The notes: generated by a model not told the origin, from the letters alone. 64,000 nt of DNA from Streptomyces sp. NBC_00443 (GCF_036014175.1 NZ_CP107917.1:5084001-5148000), one strand, 5' to 3'; numbered from the stretch's first letter, positions 32,170 through 41,167 are shown. A program made the numbers and translations.

Positions 32170-32667
32170 TCAGCTGTCCTTCTCGAGCTTGAAGGACCAC
32201 AGACCCGTCACGTCCTGCTCGCCCTCCTTGATGGAGACCAGCGTGGAATCGCCGCTCGCGCCGTACTGGGCGTTGAAGAACACGCTGCCCGGGACGGTGC
32301 GGTACGTCTTCTTGCTGGAGTCGGTGAGCGGCTGGCCGTTCATGAGGATCGTCCAGCCCTCGTCCGCGATCTCCGGGTCGACACCGAAGCGCACGGTCGC
32401 GTCCGGGTCCACCTTGATGGACTCGATGCCCTTGTCTTTCAGGCAGCCGGCCAGGTCGGCGGTCTTCACTGCCTCGCCCTCGCCGCCGCAGGTGGCCTGC
32501 GAGTGCACGGAGGAGGAGCCGACGGTGACCGTGGCCAGCGGCGTCGGCTTGTCGCAGGCCGACAGGACGAGCAGTCCGGCGGAAACGGCGCCGGCTGCGG
32601 CGAGCGCACGGCGGCGCCGCACAACGCGGAGTACATCAGCGGCTTCGCCGCGGGGCAGCGTGGTCAT
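32170..32667 (-). CDS. DUF2771 lipoprotein
   Basis: Protein of 165 residues. A basic N-terminus (VVRRRRALAAAGAVSAGLLV) ends in lipobox LSAC with Cys38, so it is probably attached to the outer face of the membrane. The mature part contains WTILMNGQPLTDSSKKTYRT, matching the actinobacterial DUF2771 family, which I recall as an mqn-cluster neighbour. Two more Cys (C60 and C75) may form a disulfide. Function unknown; same strand as and directly upstream of mqnB. Confidence 0.85.
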   Translation of the reverse strand: MTTLPRGEAADVLRVVRRRRALAAAGAVSAGLLVLSACDKPTPLATVTVGSSSVHSQATCGGEGEAVKTADLAGCLKDKGIESIKVDPDATVRFGVDPEIADEGWTILMNGQPLTDSSKKTYRTVPGSVFFNAQYGASGDSTLVSIKEGEQDVTGLWSFKLEKDS

Positions 32668-32746
32668 GGGCGAAGGTTATCGGGCGCGTGTGACGCTCTC
32701 TCTACGCGGGGGGCGGCGTGCCGTGGGCCGGGCCGGCGGACGCGGC

Positions 32747-34174
32747 TCAGGTCACGCGCGAGTGGCTGTGCCCGCCGTGCCGTGCCGAGCCGATCAGGCC
32801 CTTGATGGTGGTCCGCCAGCCGAGCGCGACGATCGTCGCGCCGACCAGCAGGCCCAGGGAGCCCTCCAGCGGCAGCACGATGCCGATCGCGCCGCCGAGC
32901 ACCCAGGAGACCTGCAGCAGCGTCTCGGAGCGCGCGAACGCCGACGTACGGACCAGTTCGGGCACGTCCCGCTGGATCAGCGCGTCTAGGGACAGCTTGG
33001 CCAGCGCCTGGGCGAACCCGGCGGTCGCCGCGAGGAACGCCACCAGGATCGCGCCGAAGAAGATCGCGGCGGTGATCGCCGCGAGGAGTACGAAGCCCAC
33101 CACCGTCACGATGATGATCTCTGGCGCCCGGGAGCGCAGCCATGCGCCGACCGCGGTACCGCAGGCGTTCCCGACCCCGGCCGAGACGGCCACTATGCCC
33201 AGCGACACGGCCGCGCTCTGGCCGGACATCGGGTGCTCGCGCAGCAGGAACGCGAGGAAGAAGATCAGGAAGCCGGAGAGGCAGCGCAGGGCGGCGTTGG
33301 CGCCGAGGGCGTGGGTGACGGCGATGCCGACGGTGCGCAGCCCCGGGCGCTTGACCGGCCGGCGGTGCGGCCCGTGCAGATGCTGCTCGTCGGCCGCCAG
33401 CAGCGCGGTGTCCTCGCCCTTGGCCGAGTCGACCTTCGGCGGCAGGGTGAAGGACAGGATCGTGCCCGCGACGAAGATCACGAAGGCGCCGTAGAGCGGG
33501 TAGCGCGGCCCGAGCGCCTGGAGCCCGGCGCCGATGGGGGCGGCGATGCCGGTCGCGAGGAGGCCGCCGAGGGTGACTCTGGAGTTGGCCTTCACCAGGG
33601 AGAAGCGCGGTGGCAGGAGCCGGGGGACCACGGCGCTTCTGACGACGCCGTAGGCCTTGGAGGCGACCAGGACGCCGAGCGCGGCCGGATACAGCTCGAT
33701 GCTGCCGGTGGCGACGGCCCCGGCCAGCACCAGCGCGAGCATCGCCCGGGCGAACATCGCGCCGGCCATCGCGGCGCGGCGGCCGTGCGGGATGCGGTCG
33801 AGGAGGGGGCCGATCACGGGCGCGAGGACCGTGAAGGGCGCCATGGTGATGCCGAGGTAGAGCGCGACCCGGCCGCGGGCCTCGTCGGTGGGGACGGAGA
33901 AGAAGACGGTGGAGGCGAGGGCGACGGTGATCATCATGTCCCCGGCGCCGTTCACCGCGTGCAGTTCGATCAGTTTGCCCAGGCCGGACTCGCCGGCGCC
34001 GTGCGCGTGGGTGGCCTTGCGGATGCCGCGTGCCGGGCCGGTGAACGGGAAGTGCAGGGCACGGCCCAGCGCGCGGAGGGAGCCGCGCTTCCGGCCCGTT
34101 CCGCCACCTCGATCACGGCCGCCCTTGGCGCCACCGATGCCGGTGGCTCCTTGGGGCTGCCTCGCGGTTGCCAC
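32747..34174 (-). CDS. MFS transporter
   Basis: Protein of 475 residues with about 12 hydrophobic helices; an Arg/Gly-rich cytoplasmic N-terminal tail of about 50 residues precedes helix 1. Motif A-like LLDRIPHGRRAAMAGAM lies between helices 2 and 3, and a His-rich loop (EQHLHGPHRRPVKRPG) lies in the central cytoplasmic region. Exporter of unknown substrate. GTG 34174 gives a sensible N-terminus; the ribosome site is not obvious. It runs with the mqn genes, separated from DUF2771 by 79 bp. Confidence 0.85.
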   Translation of the reverse strand: MATARQPQGATGIGGAKGGRDRGGGTGRKRGSLRALGRALHFPFTGPARGIRKATHAHGAGESGLGKLIELHAVNGAGDMMITVALASTVFFSVPTDEARGRVALYLGITMAPFTVLAPVIGPLLDRIPHGRRAAMAGAMFARAMLALVLAGAVATGSIELYPAALGVLVASKAYGVVRSAVVPRLLPPRFSLVKANSRVTLGGLLATGIAAPIGAGLQALGPRYPLYGAFVIFVAGTILSFTLPPKVDSAKGEDTALLAADEQHLHGPHRRPVKRPGLRTVGIAVTHALGANAALRCLSGFLIFFLAFLLREHPMSGQSAAVSLGIVAVSAGVGNACGTAVGAWLRSRAPEIIIVTVVGFVLLAAITAAIFFGAILVAFLAATAGFAQALAKLSLDALIQRDVPELVRTSAFARSETLLQVSWVLGGAIGIVLPLEGSLGLLVGATIVALGWRTTIKGLIGSARHGGHSHSRVT

Positions 34175-34498
34175 GACGCAATAGTGCCCCGAGATGGGGG
34201 TGGGTAGTGCGGTTACGGCGCGTATGGAGGGCAGGGACTCGGATTGGCACGGGGCAACTGACGGCCCGGTGGCAAGGGTTCCGCCACCCGCCGCGCACGG
34301 TGAAAGGGCCGTCGGTGTAGGCCCAGCGCCCGCGAGCAGGTAGCGTGCGTATCTCAGCCATCCCGCACAATGGATGACGTAGGTGCGCCCGAGCGTGATT
34401 CGGACGCGGACGTCGACGCGGCCCACAGGTCCGCTCCGTCTGCCCCATCGCCTCGAGGCACCGCACCCGAGAGACGGCGTAGGAGAGAAGCGATACCT
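34175..34498. other. Divergent intergenic region without recognised gene
   Basis: 324 bp between the MFS gene (minus) and the DUF3027 gene (plus). It must hold both promoters. An ATG at 34370 opens the DUF3027 frame earlier, so part of this region may be coding. No strong palindrome or RNA gene was seen. Confidence 0.6.
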
Positions 34499-35425
34499 GT
34501 GAGCGCAGCGACAACGCGAAGCCGCACCCCCGACCGTCTGTGCGCCGAGGCGGTCGACCTCGCCCGCAGTGCCGCCGAGGAGGCCGCCGCGCCCGGCGTG
34601 GTGGGCGAGCACGCGAGTCTGGTCTCCGAGGGCGACCGGGTTGTCACGCACTTCTTCGAGTGCAAGGAGCTCGGGTACCGCGGCTGGCGCTGGGCGGTGA
34701 CGGTGGCCCGCGCCTCCCGCGCGAAGGTCGTCACGCTCGACGAGGTGGTCCTCCTGCCGGGCCCGGACGCCCTCCTCGCGCCCGAGTGGGTGCCGTGGAG
34801 CGAGCGCCTGCGCCCCGGCGACATGGGCCCGGGCGACCTGCTCCCCACGGACGCCGAGGACCTCCGCCTGGAGCCCGGCTACACCGGCGAGGACGAACCG
34901 GGACCGAACTCGCCGGTCTCGCACGAGATGGCCGAACTGGTCGAGGCGGAGGACGCGGACGTCACCGCGACCGCCCCCGCGAACCTGCCGGCGGCGCCCT
35001 CCCGCGGCTCGATCGCCGCCGTCGCCGAGGAACTCGGCATGCGCCGCGCCCGGGTCCTGTCCCGCTACGGCCTGCACGTCGCCGCGGACCGCTGGGAGGA
35101 GGGGTACGGCGCCAAGACCCCCATGGCCCAGGCGGCCCCGGCCTCCTGCGTCACCTGCGGCTTCCTGGCCCCGATCGGCGGCTCCCTCGGCCAGGCCTTC
35201 GGGGTCTGCGCCAACGAGTTCTCACCGGCCGACGGCCGCGTGGTGTCCCTGACGTACGGCTGCGGCGGCCACTCCGAGGCCGCGGTCATGCCCAAGCCCC
35301 CGCGCCCGGCTCCGCCGGTGATCGACGAGACCCGCGTGGACCCCTTCCCGCTGCGCCCGGCGCCGGACTCGGGGTCGGTGTCGGTGGGGGCGGACGGGGA
35401 CTCGGGGGAGCTGGGGCACTCGTAG
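34499..35425 (+). CDS. DUF3027 protein
   Basis: Protein of 308 residues starting SAATTRSRTPDRLCAEAVDL, with GDRVVTHFFECKELGYRGWR, WAVTVARASRAKVVTLDEVV and later SCVTCGFLAPIGGSLGQAFG, VCANEFSPADGRVVSLTYGC. The Cys pairs (CVTC and the later C and C) suggest a metal site. DUF3027 is conserved across actinobacteria with no established function. GTG 34499 is chosen because the conserved sequence starts there and AGGAGAG lies 11 bp upstream; ATG 34370 would add 43 low-complexity residues. Confidence 0.88.
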   Translation: MSAATTRSRTPDRLCAEAVDLARSAAEEAAAPGVVGEHASLVSEGDRVVTHFFECKELGYRGWRWAVTVARASRAKVVTLDEVVLLPGPDALLAPEWVPWSERLRPGDMGPGDLLPTDAEDLRLEPGYTGEDEPGPNSPVSHEMAELVEAEDADVTATAPANLPAAPSRGSIAAVAEELGMRRARVLSRYGLHVAADRWEEGYGAKTPMAQAAPASCVTCGFLAPIGGSLGQAFGVCANEFSPADGRVVSLTYGCGGHSEAAVMPKPPRPAPPVIDETRVDPFPLRPAPDSGSVSVGADGDSGELGHS

Positions 35426-35468
35426 TACGCGGTGACGAGCCGGCGACGGCTTCTCTTCCCGGCCGAGG

Positions 35469-36041
35469 TCAGGGCACGAGGTTCTTGAGGTCGATGTCCG
35501 TCGGGAAGGGGACGGCGGCCTTCAGACGCTCACGGTGGATTCCGGTGGCCACGTACGTGCCGGTCATGGTGTCGAGTTCGTAGGTGTGGACGGTGGGTGC
35601 GCCGGCCTCGTCCTCGACGCGCCAGAAATGGGGGATCCTGGCCTGTGCGTACTTGAAGGGCTTCAGGGACCGGTCGCGGTCCGCGGACTCCTCCGAGACG
35701 ACCTCGATGACCAGGGCGACGTCGGCGGGCGCGTACCAGGTGCGGTCGGGGTCGTAGGGGGCGGTGGTGACCAGGATGTCGGGCTCCGGGCGGCTCTTTT
35801 TGTCGAGCCGGACGGTCATCTCGCGCTCCGTCTCGAAGCCCTCGGGCGCCGCTTGCCTGAGCGCGAAGGTCAGGTTCTCCACCAGCCGGGAGTGCCACGA
35901 CCGCTGCGGCGACATCATGAAGATCAGGGCTCCGTCGATGAGTTCGGTGTGCCGCGGTGCTTGAGGAAGGTGGTCGAGGTCGTCCGCTTCCCAGCCGCTC
36001 GGCCTGGGCGGGATCATCCAGTCGGGAAGTTCGGCGGTCAC
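35469..36041 (-). CDS. Uma2-family endonuclease-like protein, copy 1
   Basis: PD-(D/E)XK-fold protein of 190 residues. HTELIDGALIFMMSPQRSWH, PEPDILVTTAPYDPD, then VALVIEVVSEESADRDRSLK give the E...D...ExxK-like acidic set. GTG 36041 has GGAGG 5 bp upstream. Uma2 proteins are very numerous in Streptomyces and cyanobacteria and are predicted nucleases, though activity is largely untested. A second copy is at 59302-59889. Confidence 0.9.
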   Translation of the reverse strand: MTAELPDWMIPPRPSGWEADDLDHLPQAPRHTELIDGALIFMMSPQRSWHSRLVENLTFALRQAAPEGFETEREMTVRLDKKSRPEPDILVTTAPYDPDRTWYAPADVALVIEVVSEESADRDRSLKPFKYAQARIPHFWRVEDEAGAPTVHTYELDTMTGTYVATGIHRERLKAAVPFPTDIDLKNLVP

Positions 36042-36183
36042 GGCTTCCTCCAGGCGCTTCAACGGAGCGGCGGTCAGGGGCCCTGATCCGGGGTCATGGA
36101 CACGGCCCGAACACCTGGCGTCAGCGTAGTTGACGTCGTCACTCGACGAGCGGCGCCTGATGCGTGCCCCGGCCGGAGCGGGC

Positions 36184-37032
36184 TCAGGCGGCGGTGGCAA
36201 GGGGAGTGCTTCGGCAGTCACGGCAGAGTCCTGGGGTGGGTGAGCGGAAGGCGCGGTCGCAGTCTTCGCAGGTCTGGAAGGGGTGCCGGAGAGGTGGCCG
36301 TGGTGCCGGGGCGCGGAACGGGGGCGGTGCCGGCAGCTGGGCGGTCAGGCGGTGGGCCAGCAGGGCTGCCGGGCGGCACAGGGGCTCGGGTGGCAGGTCG
36401 GCGGTCAGGGTGTGGCGTACGGCGGTGGGACCGACGTCGCGCTCCAGCCAGGCGGCGACGCCGGGCACCAGGTGGGCCGTGTCCTGCTCGCTGAGCAGCA
36501 GGCGGGTGTCGTGGCGGCGGAGGTCCGCGAGTAGCTCCGTGGCAGTCTGGAGGAGCGCGGGAGCCGGGTAGGCGGGCTGCGGTACGGCCGGGAGGGGCTT
36601 GCGGGGTCCCGGGGTTCGCTTCTTCCGGGTCGGCGCGGCCTGGTGGTCCTGCGTACGGCGGTGACCTGGCTGGTTGCAGGAGACCGTGCGGGTGACGATG
36701 CGGCCGGCGGGAGTGCGTTGGCGTTCGCGGCGCAGGTAGCCGTGGGTCTCCAGCTCGCGCAGGGCGGCGGCGATACGGGTCGTGCCCTCGGGGAAGCGGG
36801 CGGCGAGGGTCTTGATGTCGACGCGGGCGCCTGCCGGGAGCGACTGGATGTAGACGCCGAGTCCGATAGCGAGACCCGAAAGCTCCGGGTGCTGGGCGAG
36901 GTGGTTGCCGATCACCGTGAAGCGGGCGGTGTGGCGGGCGTTGTCGTGGATCAGTCCGCCCGCGTGGGGGTGGTTTTTGCCCGCGATACGGGACTGGGCG
37001 CGCGGGGGCGCGCTAGGGTTTTGGGTGTCCAT
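36184..37032 (-). CDS. Helix-turn-helix protein with zinc-binding end
   Basis: Protein of 282 residues. Residues about 35-115 form a winged helix-turn-helix (HTARFTVIGNHLAQHPELSG, DIKTLAARFPEGTTRIAAAL, RELETHGYLRRERQRTPAGR). A basic Pro-rich linker follows, and the C-terminus has CEDCDRAFRSPTPGLCRDCR, two CxxC pairs for a zinc knuckle. Resembles streptomycete HTH proteins of plasmid-replication or regulator type, none assigned. ATG 37032; the frame is open upstream to 37443 without conserved sequence. Confidence 0.8.
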   Translation of the reverse strand: MDTQNPSAPPRAQSRIAGKNHPHAGGLIHDNARHTARFTVIGNHLAQHPELSGLAIGLGVYIQSLPAGARVDIKTLAARFPEGTTRIAAALRELETHGYLRRERQRTPAGRIVTRTVSCNQPGHRRTQDHQAAPTRKKRTPGPRKPLPAVPQPAYPAPALLQTATELLADLRRHDTRLLLSEQDTAHLVPGVAAWLERDVGPTAVRHTLTADLPPEPLCRPAALLAHRLTAQLPAPPPFRAPAPRPPLRHPFQTCEDCDRAFRSPTPGLCRDCRSTPLATAA

Positions 37033-37231
37033 CGGGAAGGTCGTTTCTTCCTTGGTGGTCAGGCCCTCGCACTGGGATTGCCGTCCCGGCGAGGGCCGTC
37101 GTATGTCTGCGGTTGTGTTGCGGCGAGCGTAAGGCAGGCAACCTGCCCCGAATCCAGCCGAGTTGGTGATGTTCACCCGGTTGGGTGAGTTTGCGCCCTG
37201 GGCGGGAGGGGTGGGGCTTGGTGAGGTTCTT

Positions 37232-37705
37232 TCACTGGTTTGTTCCTTGAGGGAGACCGCCCGTGCCACCGGAGAACGGGTTTCCGGGTTCCGGTGAAAG
37301 GGCGACTTCGGCCCAGACCGTCTTGCGTGGAGGCAGCCCCGGTGAGGTGCCCCAGCGGTCGGCCAACGCCTCGACGATGGTGAGTCCGCGGCCGGACTCC
37401 GCGTCAGGGGTGGGGTTTTGAGTGCGTGGGAGTCGGTCGCCACAGGTGTCGGTGACTTCGATACGGAGGGTGCCGCCGACGACGTACAGGAGCAGCAGGA
37501 AGTCCCGGCCGGGGACGCGGCCGTGCGTGACCGCGTTGGTGGCCAGCTCGGCCACGAGGTGCGCCGCCGGGTCCAGCGGCAGGCCCCAGCTGCGGAGTTG
37601 TTCGGTGGCGAGGAGTCGGGCGAGGCGGGCGCCGCGTGGCGTGGGAGAGAGCTGCACGCTGAAGTTGCGGACGTGGGTGGTGAGTTCGGGGGATTTCTGC
37701 GTCAC
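37232..37705 (-). CDS. GHKL ATP-binding protein (anti-sigma/RsbW-like)
   Basis: Protein of 157 residues with HATPase_c motifs: VAELATNAVTHG (N box), IEVTDTCGDRLPR (G1), ESGRGLTIVEALADRWG (G2). This small kinase-like family is common in Streptomyces beside WhiJ-type XRE/DUF397 modules, exactly as here, where it is divergent from the XRE gene. Probably a protein-interacting regulator rather than a classical sensor kinase. Confidence 0.92.
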   Translation of the reverse strand: MTQKSPELTTHVRNFSVQLSPTPRGARLARLLATEQLRSWGLPLDPAAHLVAELATNAVTHGRVPGRDFLLLLYVVGGTLRIEVTDTCGDRLPRTQNPTPDAESGRGLTIVEALADRWGTSPGLPPRKTVWAEVALSPEPGNPFSGGTGGLPQGTNQ

Positions 37706-37861
37706 GTCACTCAGCGTGGTGGTGCGTGCTTACGGTGAACAGTGACTCGGCGGGTGCGTACGGTGACTGTCCGGAGCTTGTCCGGTGGTGTCCGGGCTGT
37801 CGGGACGTTGAGTGCGGGTAGGGCGCTGCTGCACCAGGGCGGTACGACGGAGGGGTACGGC

Positions 37862-38737
37862 ATGACGGTCGAGGCGGACACCGGGCGGCTCAAGACGGAG
37901 GCGGACGAGCCGGGTTGGGAGGTGGATCCGGACGACGAGTGGGGGATCGCGGTCATCGCGACCGTCGGACGGCAACTAAAGCTGCGGCGTGAGGCCGTGG
38001 GGATGCGGGCCGCCGAGTTCGGGGAGGCGGTGGGGTACGGGGAGGACCTGGTCTACAAGATTGAGGGTGGGAAGCGGATTCCTCGGCAGGAGTATCTGGT
38101 CAAGGCGGATGAGGTGTTGGGGGCGGGTGGGCTTGTCGCGGCGACGTGGGAGGACGTGAAGAAGGTCCGGTACCCGAAGAAGGTGCGGGCGCTGGGGGAG
38201 ATGGAGGCCAAGGCGGTCGAGCTCCAGCTCTACGATCCGCTCAACGTTCATGGCCTGTTGCAGACGCCGGAGTACGCGCGGGGGCTTCTCTTGATGCGAC
38301 GCCCCGCGTACACAGAGGATGAGGTGGAGCGGTTCATCGCAGCGCGTGTGGCCCGCAAGGCCGTGTTCGAGCGGGGCCCAGTGCCTGAACTCAGCTTCGT
38401 CCTGGAGGAGTGGACGCTGCGACGTCCGCTCGGAGGCAGGGTGGCGTTGCGTCGCCAGCTTGAGCATCTGCTGGAAGTAGGGCAGTTGAGGAATGTCGAG
38501 CTTCAGGTCATGCCGATGGATCGCGAGGAGCACGCTGGGCTGGCCGGTGGGATCGAGGTGCTGAAGTTCGAGGACGGCTCGGCCGTGGGGCGTTCGCCGG
38601 CTGTGGCCAACGGCCGCCCGGTCACGGAGCCCAAGCAGCTCCGTATCCTTGAGCTGCGGTATGGCATCATCCGGGCGCAGGCTCTCACGCCACGTGAGTC
38701 GACGGTCTTCATCGAACAACTGCTGGGGGAAACATGA
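37862..38737 (+). CDS. XRE-family regulator with DUF5753 domain (WhiJ type), second module
   Basis: Protein of 291 residues. HTH about 35-95 (LKLRREAVGMRAAEFGEAVG, YKIEGGKRIPRQEYLVKADE), then DUF5753 with LYDPLNVHGLLQTPEYARGL. ATG 37862 has GAGGGG upstream. It overlaps the following DUF397 gene by 4 bp (ATGA) and is divergent from a GHKL ATPase, completing the classical three-gene module. Confidence 0.92.
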   Translation: MTVEADTGRLKTEADEPGWEVDPDDEWGIAVIATVGRQLKLRREAVGMRAAEFGEAVGYGEDLVYKIEGGKRIPRQEYLVKADEVLGAGGLVAATWEDVKKVRYPKKVRALGEMEAKAVELQLYDPLNVHGLLQTPEYARGLLLMRRPAYTEDEVERFIAARVARKAVFERGPVPELSFVLEEWTLRRPLGGRVALRRQLEHLLEVGQLRNVELQVMPMDREEHAGLAGGIEVLKFEDGSAVGRSPAVANGRPVTEPKQLRILELRYGIIRAQALTPRESTVFIEQLLGET

Positions 38738-38952
38738 TCCGCAACGCCTCGGCCGGGGACGCCTCCGAGCTGGCGTGGTTCAAGAGCAGCTACAGCAGCA
38801 GTAGCGAGGGCGACTCCTGCGTCGAGATCGCGGTAGCCCCCCGCACCATCCACGTCCGCGACTCCAAGTACCGCAACACCAGCCCCCGCCTCGCCCTCGC
38901 CCCGCAGGCCTGGGCCGACTTCGTGTCGTACGCGGCCGGCTCCCGTACCTAG
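38734..38952 (+). CDS. DUF397 protein, partner of the second XRE regulator
   Basis: A 72-residue DUF397 protein (AWFKSSYSSSSEGDSCVEIA, VRDSKYRNTSPRLALAPQAW). Its stop codon TAG (38950-38952) is part of the CTAG target duplication of an insertion sequence, so the coding sequence is intact, but whatever followed is now displaced by the element. Confidence 0.92.
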   Translation: MIRNASAGDASELAWFKSSYSSSSEGDSCVEIAVAPRTIHVRDSKYRNTSPRLALAPQAWADFVSYAAGSRT

Positions 38953-39951
38953 GACTTGTCCGGTCGATCATGTGCGGAGCCAGATGACGAGGGCCGCGGC
39001 GGTGGCGGTGCCGAGGTAGACGTAGCCGCGCTTGTCGTATCGAGTGGCGACGGCTCGGGCGTTCTTGAGCCGGTTGATGGCCCGTTCGACGGTGTTGCGT
39101 TTCTTGTAGCGCTCTTTGTCGAAGGCGGGTGGTCGGCCGCCGTGTGAGCCTTTGCGCAGGCGGGCGGACTGGCTGTCGACCTTCTCGGGGATGGTGTGCC
39201 GGATGCCGCGTTGTCGCAGGTAGTTGCGGATAGGCCCGTTGCTGTAGGCCTTGTCGGCGGCGAGGCTGTCCGGCTTCTTGCGGGGCCTGCCCGGCCCGAG
39301 ACGGGGGACGCGAATCTTCTGCAGCACGGGCTTGAACTGCGTGCAGTCCGCCCGCTGTCCCGGCGTAACGACCAGGGACAGCGGGCGGCAGCGGCCGTCC
39401 GCGCTCAGGTGGAGCTTGGTGGTGAACCCGCCGCGCGAGCGGCCCAGGCCCTCACCTCCAGCACCACCTCCACCAGGCGGGCGATGAGACTCTGCCATGG
39501 CATCTCGTCCTGACGTTCTCGCGGTTCGTCCCCCTTGGGGCGAGGGCTGGCGGAGGATCGGTGGGGGCGCCGGCCGCATGCTGGTGGGCACGGACGACGG
39601 TGGAGTCGACCGAGATGTCCCAGTCGATCTCACCCGCCGCGTCGGCCTCGGCTTGGACCTGCCGGAGGAGACGTTCCCAGGTGCCGTCGGCCGACCACAG
39701 CCGGTGACGTTCGTAGACCGTCTTCCACGGCCCGAACCGTTCGGGCAGGTCACGCCACTGCACACCGGTCCGCACCCGGTGCAGAATCCCGTCGATCACC
39801 TGCCGGTGATCCCGCCACCTGCCACAACGCCTGTTGCTGACCGGCAGGAACGGCCGCAACCGTTCCCACTCGGCATCCGTGAGATCACCCCGCCCCATGT
39901 CCACACCAACGACCCGGGTTCGGACCAGTCACATGATCGGCCGGACAAGTC
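38953..39951. mobile_element. IS5-family insertion sequence, complete (999 bp)
   Basis: Terminal inverted repeats of 22 bp (38953-38974 and 39930-39951) match with one mismatch; both ends read GACTTGTCCGG inward. The target duplication CTAG flanks the element at 38949-38952 and 39952-39955. The inside encodes a DDE transposase in two overlapping frames on the minus strand. Size, ends and CTAG target fit the IS5 family, IS427-like group. It inserted exactly between two convergent genes. Confidence 0.93.
38968..39898 (-). CDS. IS5-family transposase in two overlapping frames
   Basis: The first frame (39898 to 39452) covers MGRGDLTDAEWERLRPFLPV, RTGVQWRDLPERFGPWKTVY and DISVDSTVVRAHQH (DDE Asp). 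The second frame, one nucleotide forward, covers GLGRSRGGFTTKLHLSADGR, SLAADKAYSNGPIRNYLRQR and RNTVERAINRLKNARAVATR (DDE Asp and Glu). The overlap is a TGG/GGT-rich run near 39452-39490. A programmed +1 (or -2) frameshift, as in other IS5 members, would join them; otherwise the element is inactivated by a mutation. Confidence 0.88.
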
Positions 39952-40167
39952 CTAGCTGCGGCGGGCGCGGCGGATCAGCCAGGAGGCCGTGAGGTACAGC
40001 GTGGTGACTCCCGCCCAGAGTGCCAGGAACTGGACCGCGAGGAGCCTGTCACCATCGCTCCAGATGATCGCGGTCACCCCCGGACCGCCGATCCACCAGA
40101 GGAACAGGATGATCGCGAGGACCCCCCAGGCCAGTTCGCCGAGGGTCTCCTTGATCAAGTCCAGCAT
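39952..40167 (-). CDS. Small membrane protein (71 aa)
   Basis: MLDLIKETLGELAWGVLAII, then LFLWWIGGPGVTAIIWSDGD, with two hydrophobic helices (about 13-35 and 44-66) and a basic end RRARRS. GGGAGT precedes ATG 40167. No family recognised. Its TAG stop reads from the same CTAG as the insertion-site duplication, so the stop is shared with the target site. Confidence 0.7.
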   Translation of the reverse strand: MLDLIKETLGELAWGVLAIILFLWWIGGPGVTAIIWSDGDRLLAVQFLALWAGVTTLYLTASWLIRRARRS

Positions 40168-40306
40168 TGTGCGGCACTCCCGTGCGGATGAGATGTCTGC
40201 ATGATCAACCGCACAGCAGGCTCTCACGCCTTGTGAGTCACCTGAAAAGCGAGTGCACGCGTTCGAGCCGGTGGGATACGTTCCTGCCTGTTCGAAGGGG
40301 GAACTC

Positions 40307-41038
40307 GTGGCGAAGCTGAATCAGATCATCGCTGTCGAAAAGGGTGTCAAGAGCAAGTCGCTCCAGGACATCACCGCGGCGCACCACAAGGTACAGAAGC
40401 CCGCGCTGCTGGCCGGTATCTCGCGTACGTACCAGCCGAAGGACGAGGAGGGCGAGCAACTGCCGCCTGAGTCCACGCGCGTGCAGGTGCAGGCGGAGGA
40501 CGTGCTGCGGGAGATGTCCGCGTCGCTGACCCGGCTGTTCGACGTGACCGCCACGAAGGACTGGGCCAACTGCTCGGCACGCGCCGACGTCACGGTCGAC
40601 GGGCGGACGGTCGTCGCCGACGTTCCGGTCAGCTACCTCCTCTTCCTGGAGAAGCAGCTCACCGACCTGCACACCTTCGTGAAAAAGCTTCCCACGCTCG
40701 ACGCCGCCGAGTCCTGGTCCCCCGACCCGTCCACGGACTGGTGGAAGACGGACCCGGTCCGCACGATCCGTACGAAGAAGGTTCCGCGCAACCACGTGAA
40801 GGCGGAGGCGACGGAGAAGCACCCGGCGCAGGTCGAGGTGTACTACGAGGACGTGCCCATCGGGTACTGGACGACCGTGAAGTTCTCCGGGGCCCTTCCG
40901 GCGCGGCGGGTCAACGAACTGGTGGAGCGGGTCGAGAAGCTCCAGCAGGCCGTGAAGTTCGCCCGCGAGGAGGCCAACGGCGCCGAGGTCACCGATCAGC
41001 GGGTCGGCGACGCGGTGTTCGGCTACCTGTTCGGCTGA
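40307..41038 (+). CDS. Uncharacterised actinobacterial protein (DUF7873-like), neighbour of permuted tRNA-like genes
   Basis: Protein of 243 residues from GTG 40307 (GGGGGAA upstream). AKLNQIIAVEKGVKSKSLQD, KPALLAGISRTYQPKDEEGE, LTRLFDVTATKDWANCSARA, VSYLLFLEKQLTDLHTFVKK, then KVPRNHVKAEATEKHPAQVE and DVPIGYWTTVKFSGALPARR. Charged, no signal or membrane segment, probably alpha/beta. I believe this is the family now called DUF7873; function unknown. It lies directly upstream of, and on the same strand as, the two permuted tRNA-like genes, so the locus may work as a unit. That link is inference. Confidence 0.75.
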   Translation: MAKLNQIIAVEKGVKSKSLQDITAAHHKVQKPALLAGISRTYQPKDEEGEQLPPESTRVQVQAEDVLREMSASLTRLFDVTATKDWANCSARADVTVDGRTVVADVPVSYLLFLEKQLTDLHTFVKKLPTLDAAESWSPDPSTDWWKTDPVRTIRTKKVPRNHVKAEATEKHPAQVEVYYEDVPIGYWTTVKFSGALPARRVNELVERVEKLQQAVKFAREEANGAEVTDQRVGDAVFGYLFG

Positions 41039-41066
41039 CGCCGATCACGGGTAGCCTCCATGATCG

Positions 41067-41088
41067 CCCCCGCGTGCGAGCGCGGGGG
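41067..41088 (+). terminator. GC hairpin after the DUF7873-like gene
   Basis: CCCCCGCG (41067-41074) and CGCGGGGG (41081-41088) form a perfect 8-bp stem around TGCGAG, 28 bp after the stop. It separates the protein gene from the tRNA-like region, or may be the first structured piece of it. Confidence 0.55.
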
Positions 41089-41167
41089 TGCGCAACAGGC
41101 GCGGGCCGGGATTGAGGCCCGGTTCGCGTGATGAGCGCAAGCTGACACTGAAGTTCAGCCTGAAAGA

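Noticed and set aside
38968..39765. Two independent transposase genes in the IS
   Set aside because: The DDE residues are shared between the frames, so they are one enzyme split by a frameshift.
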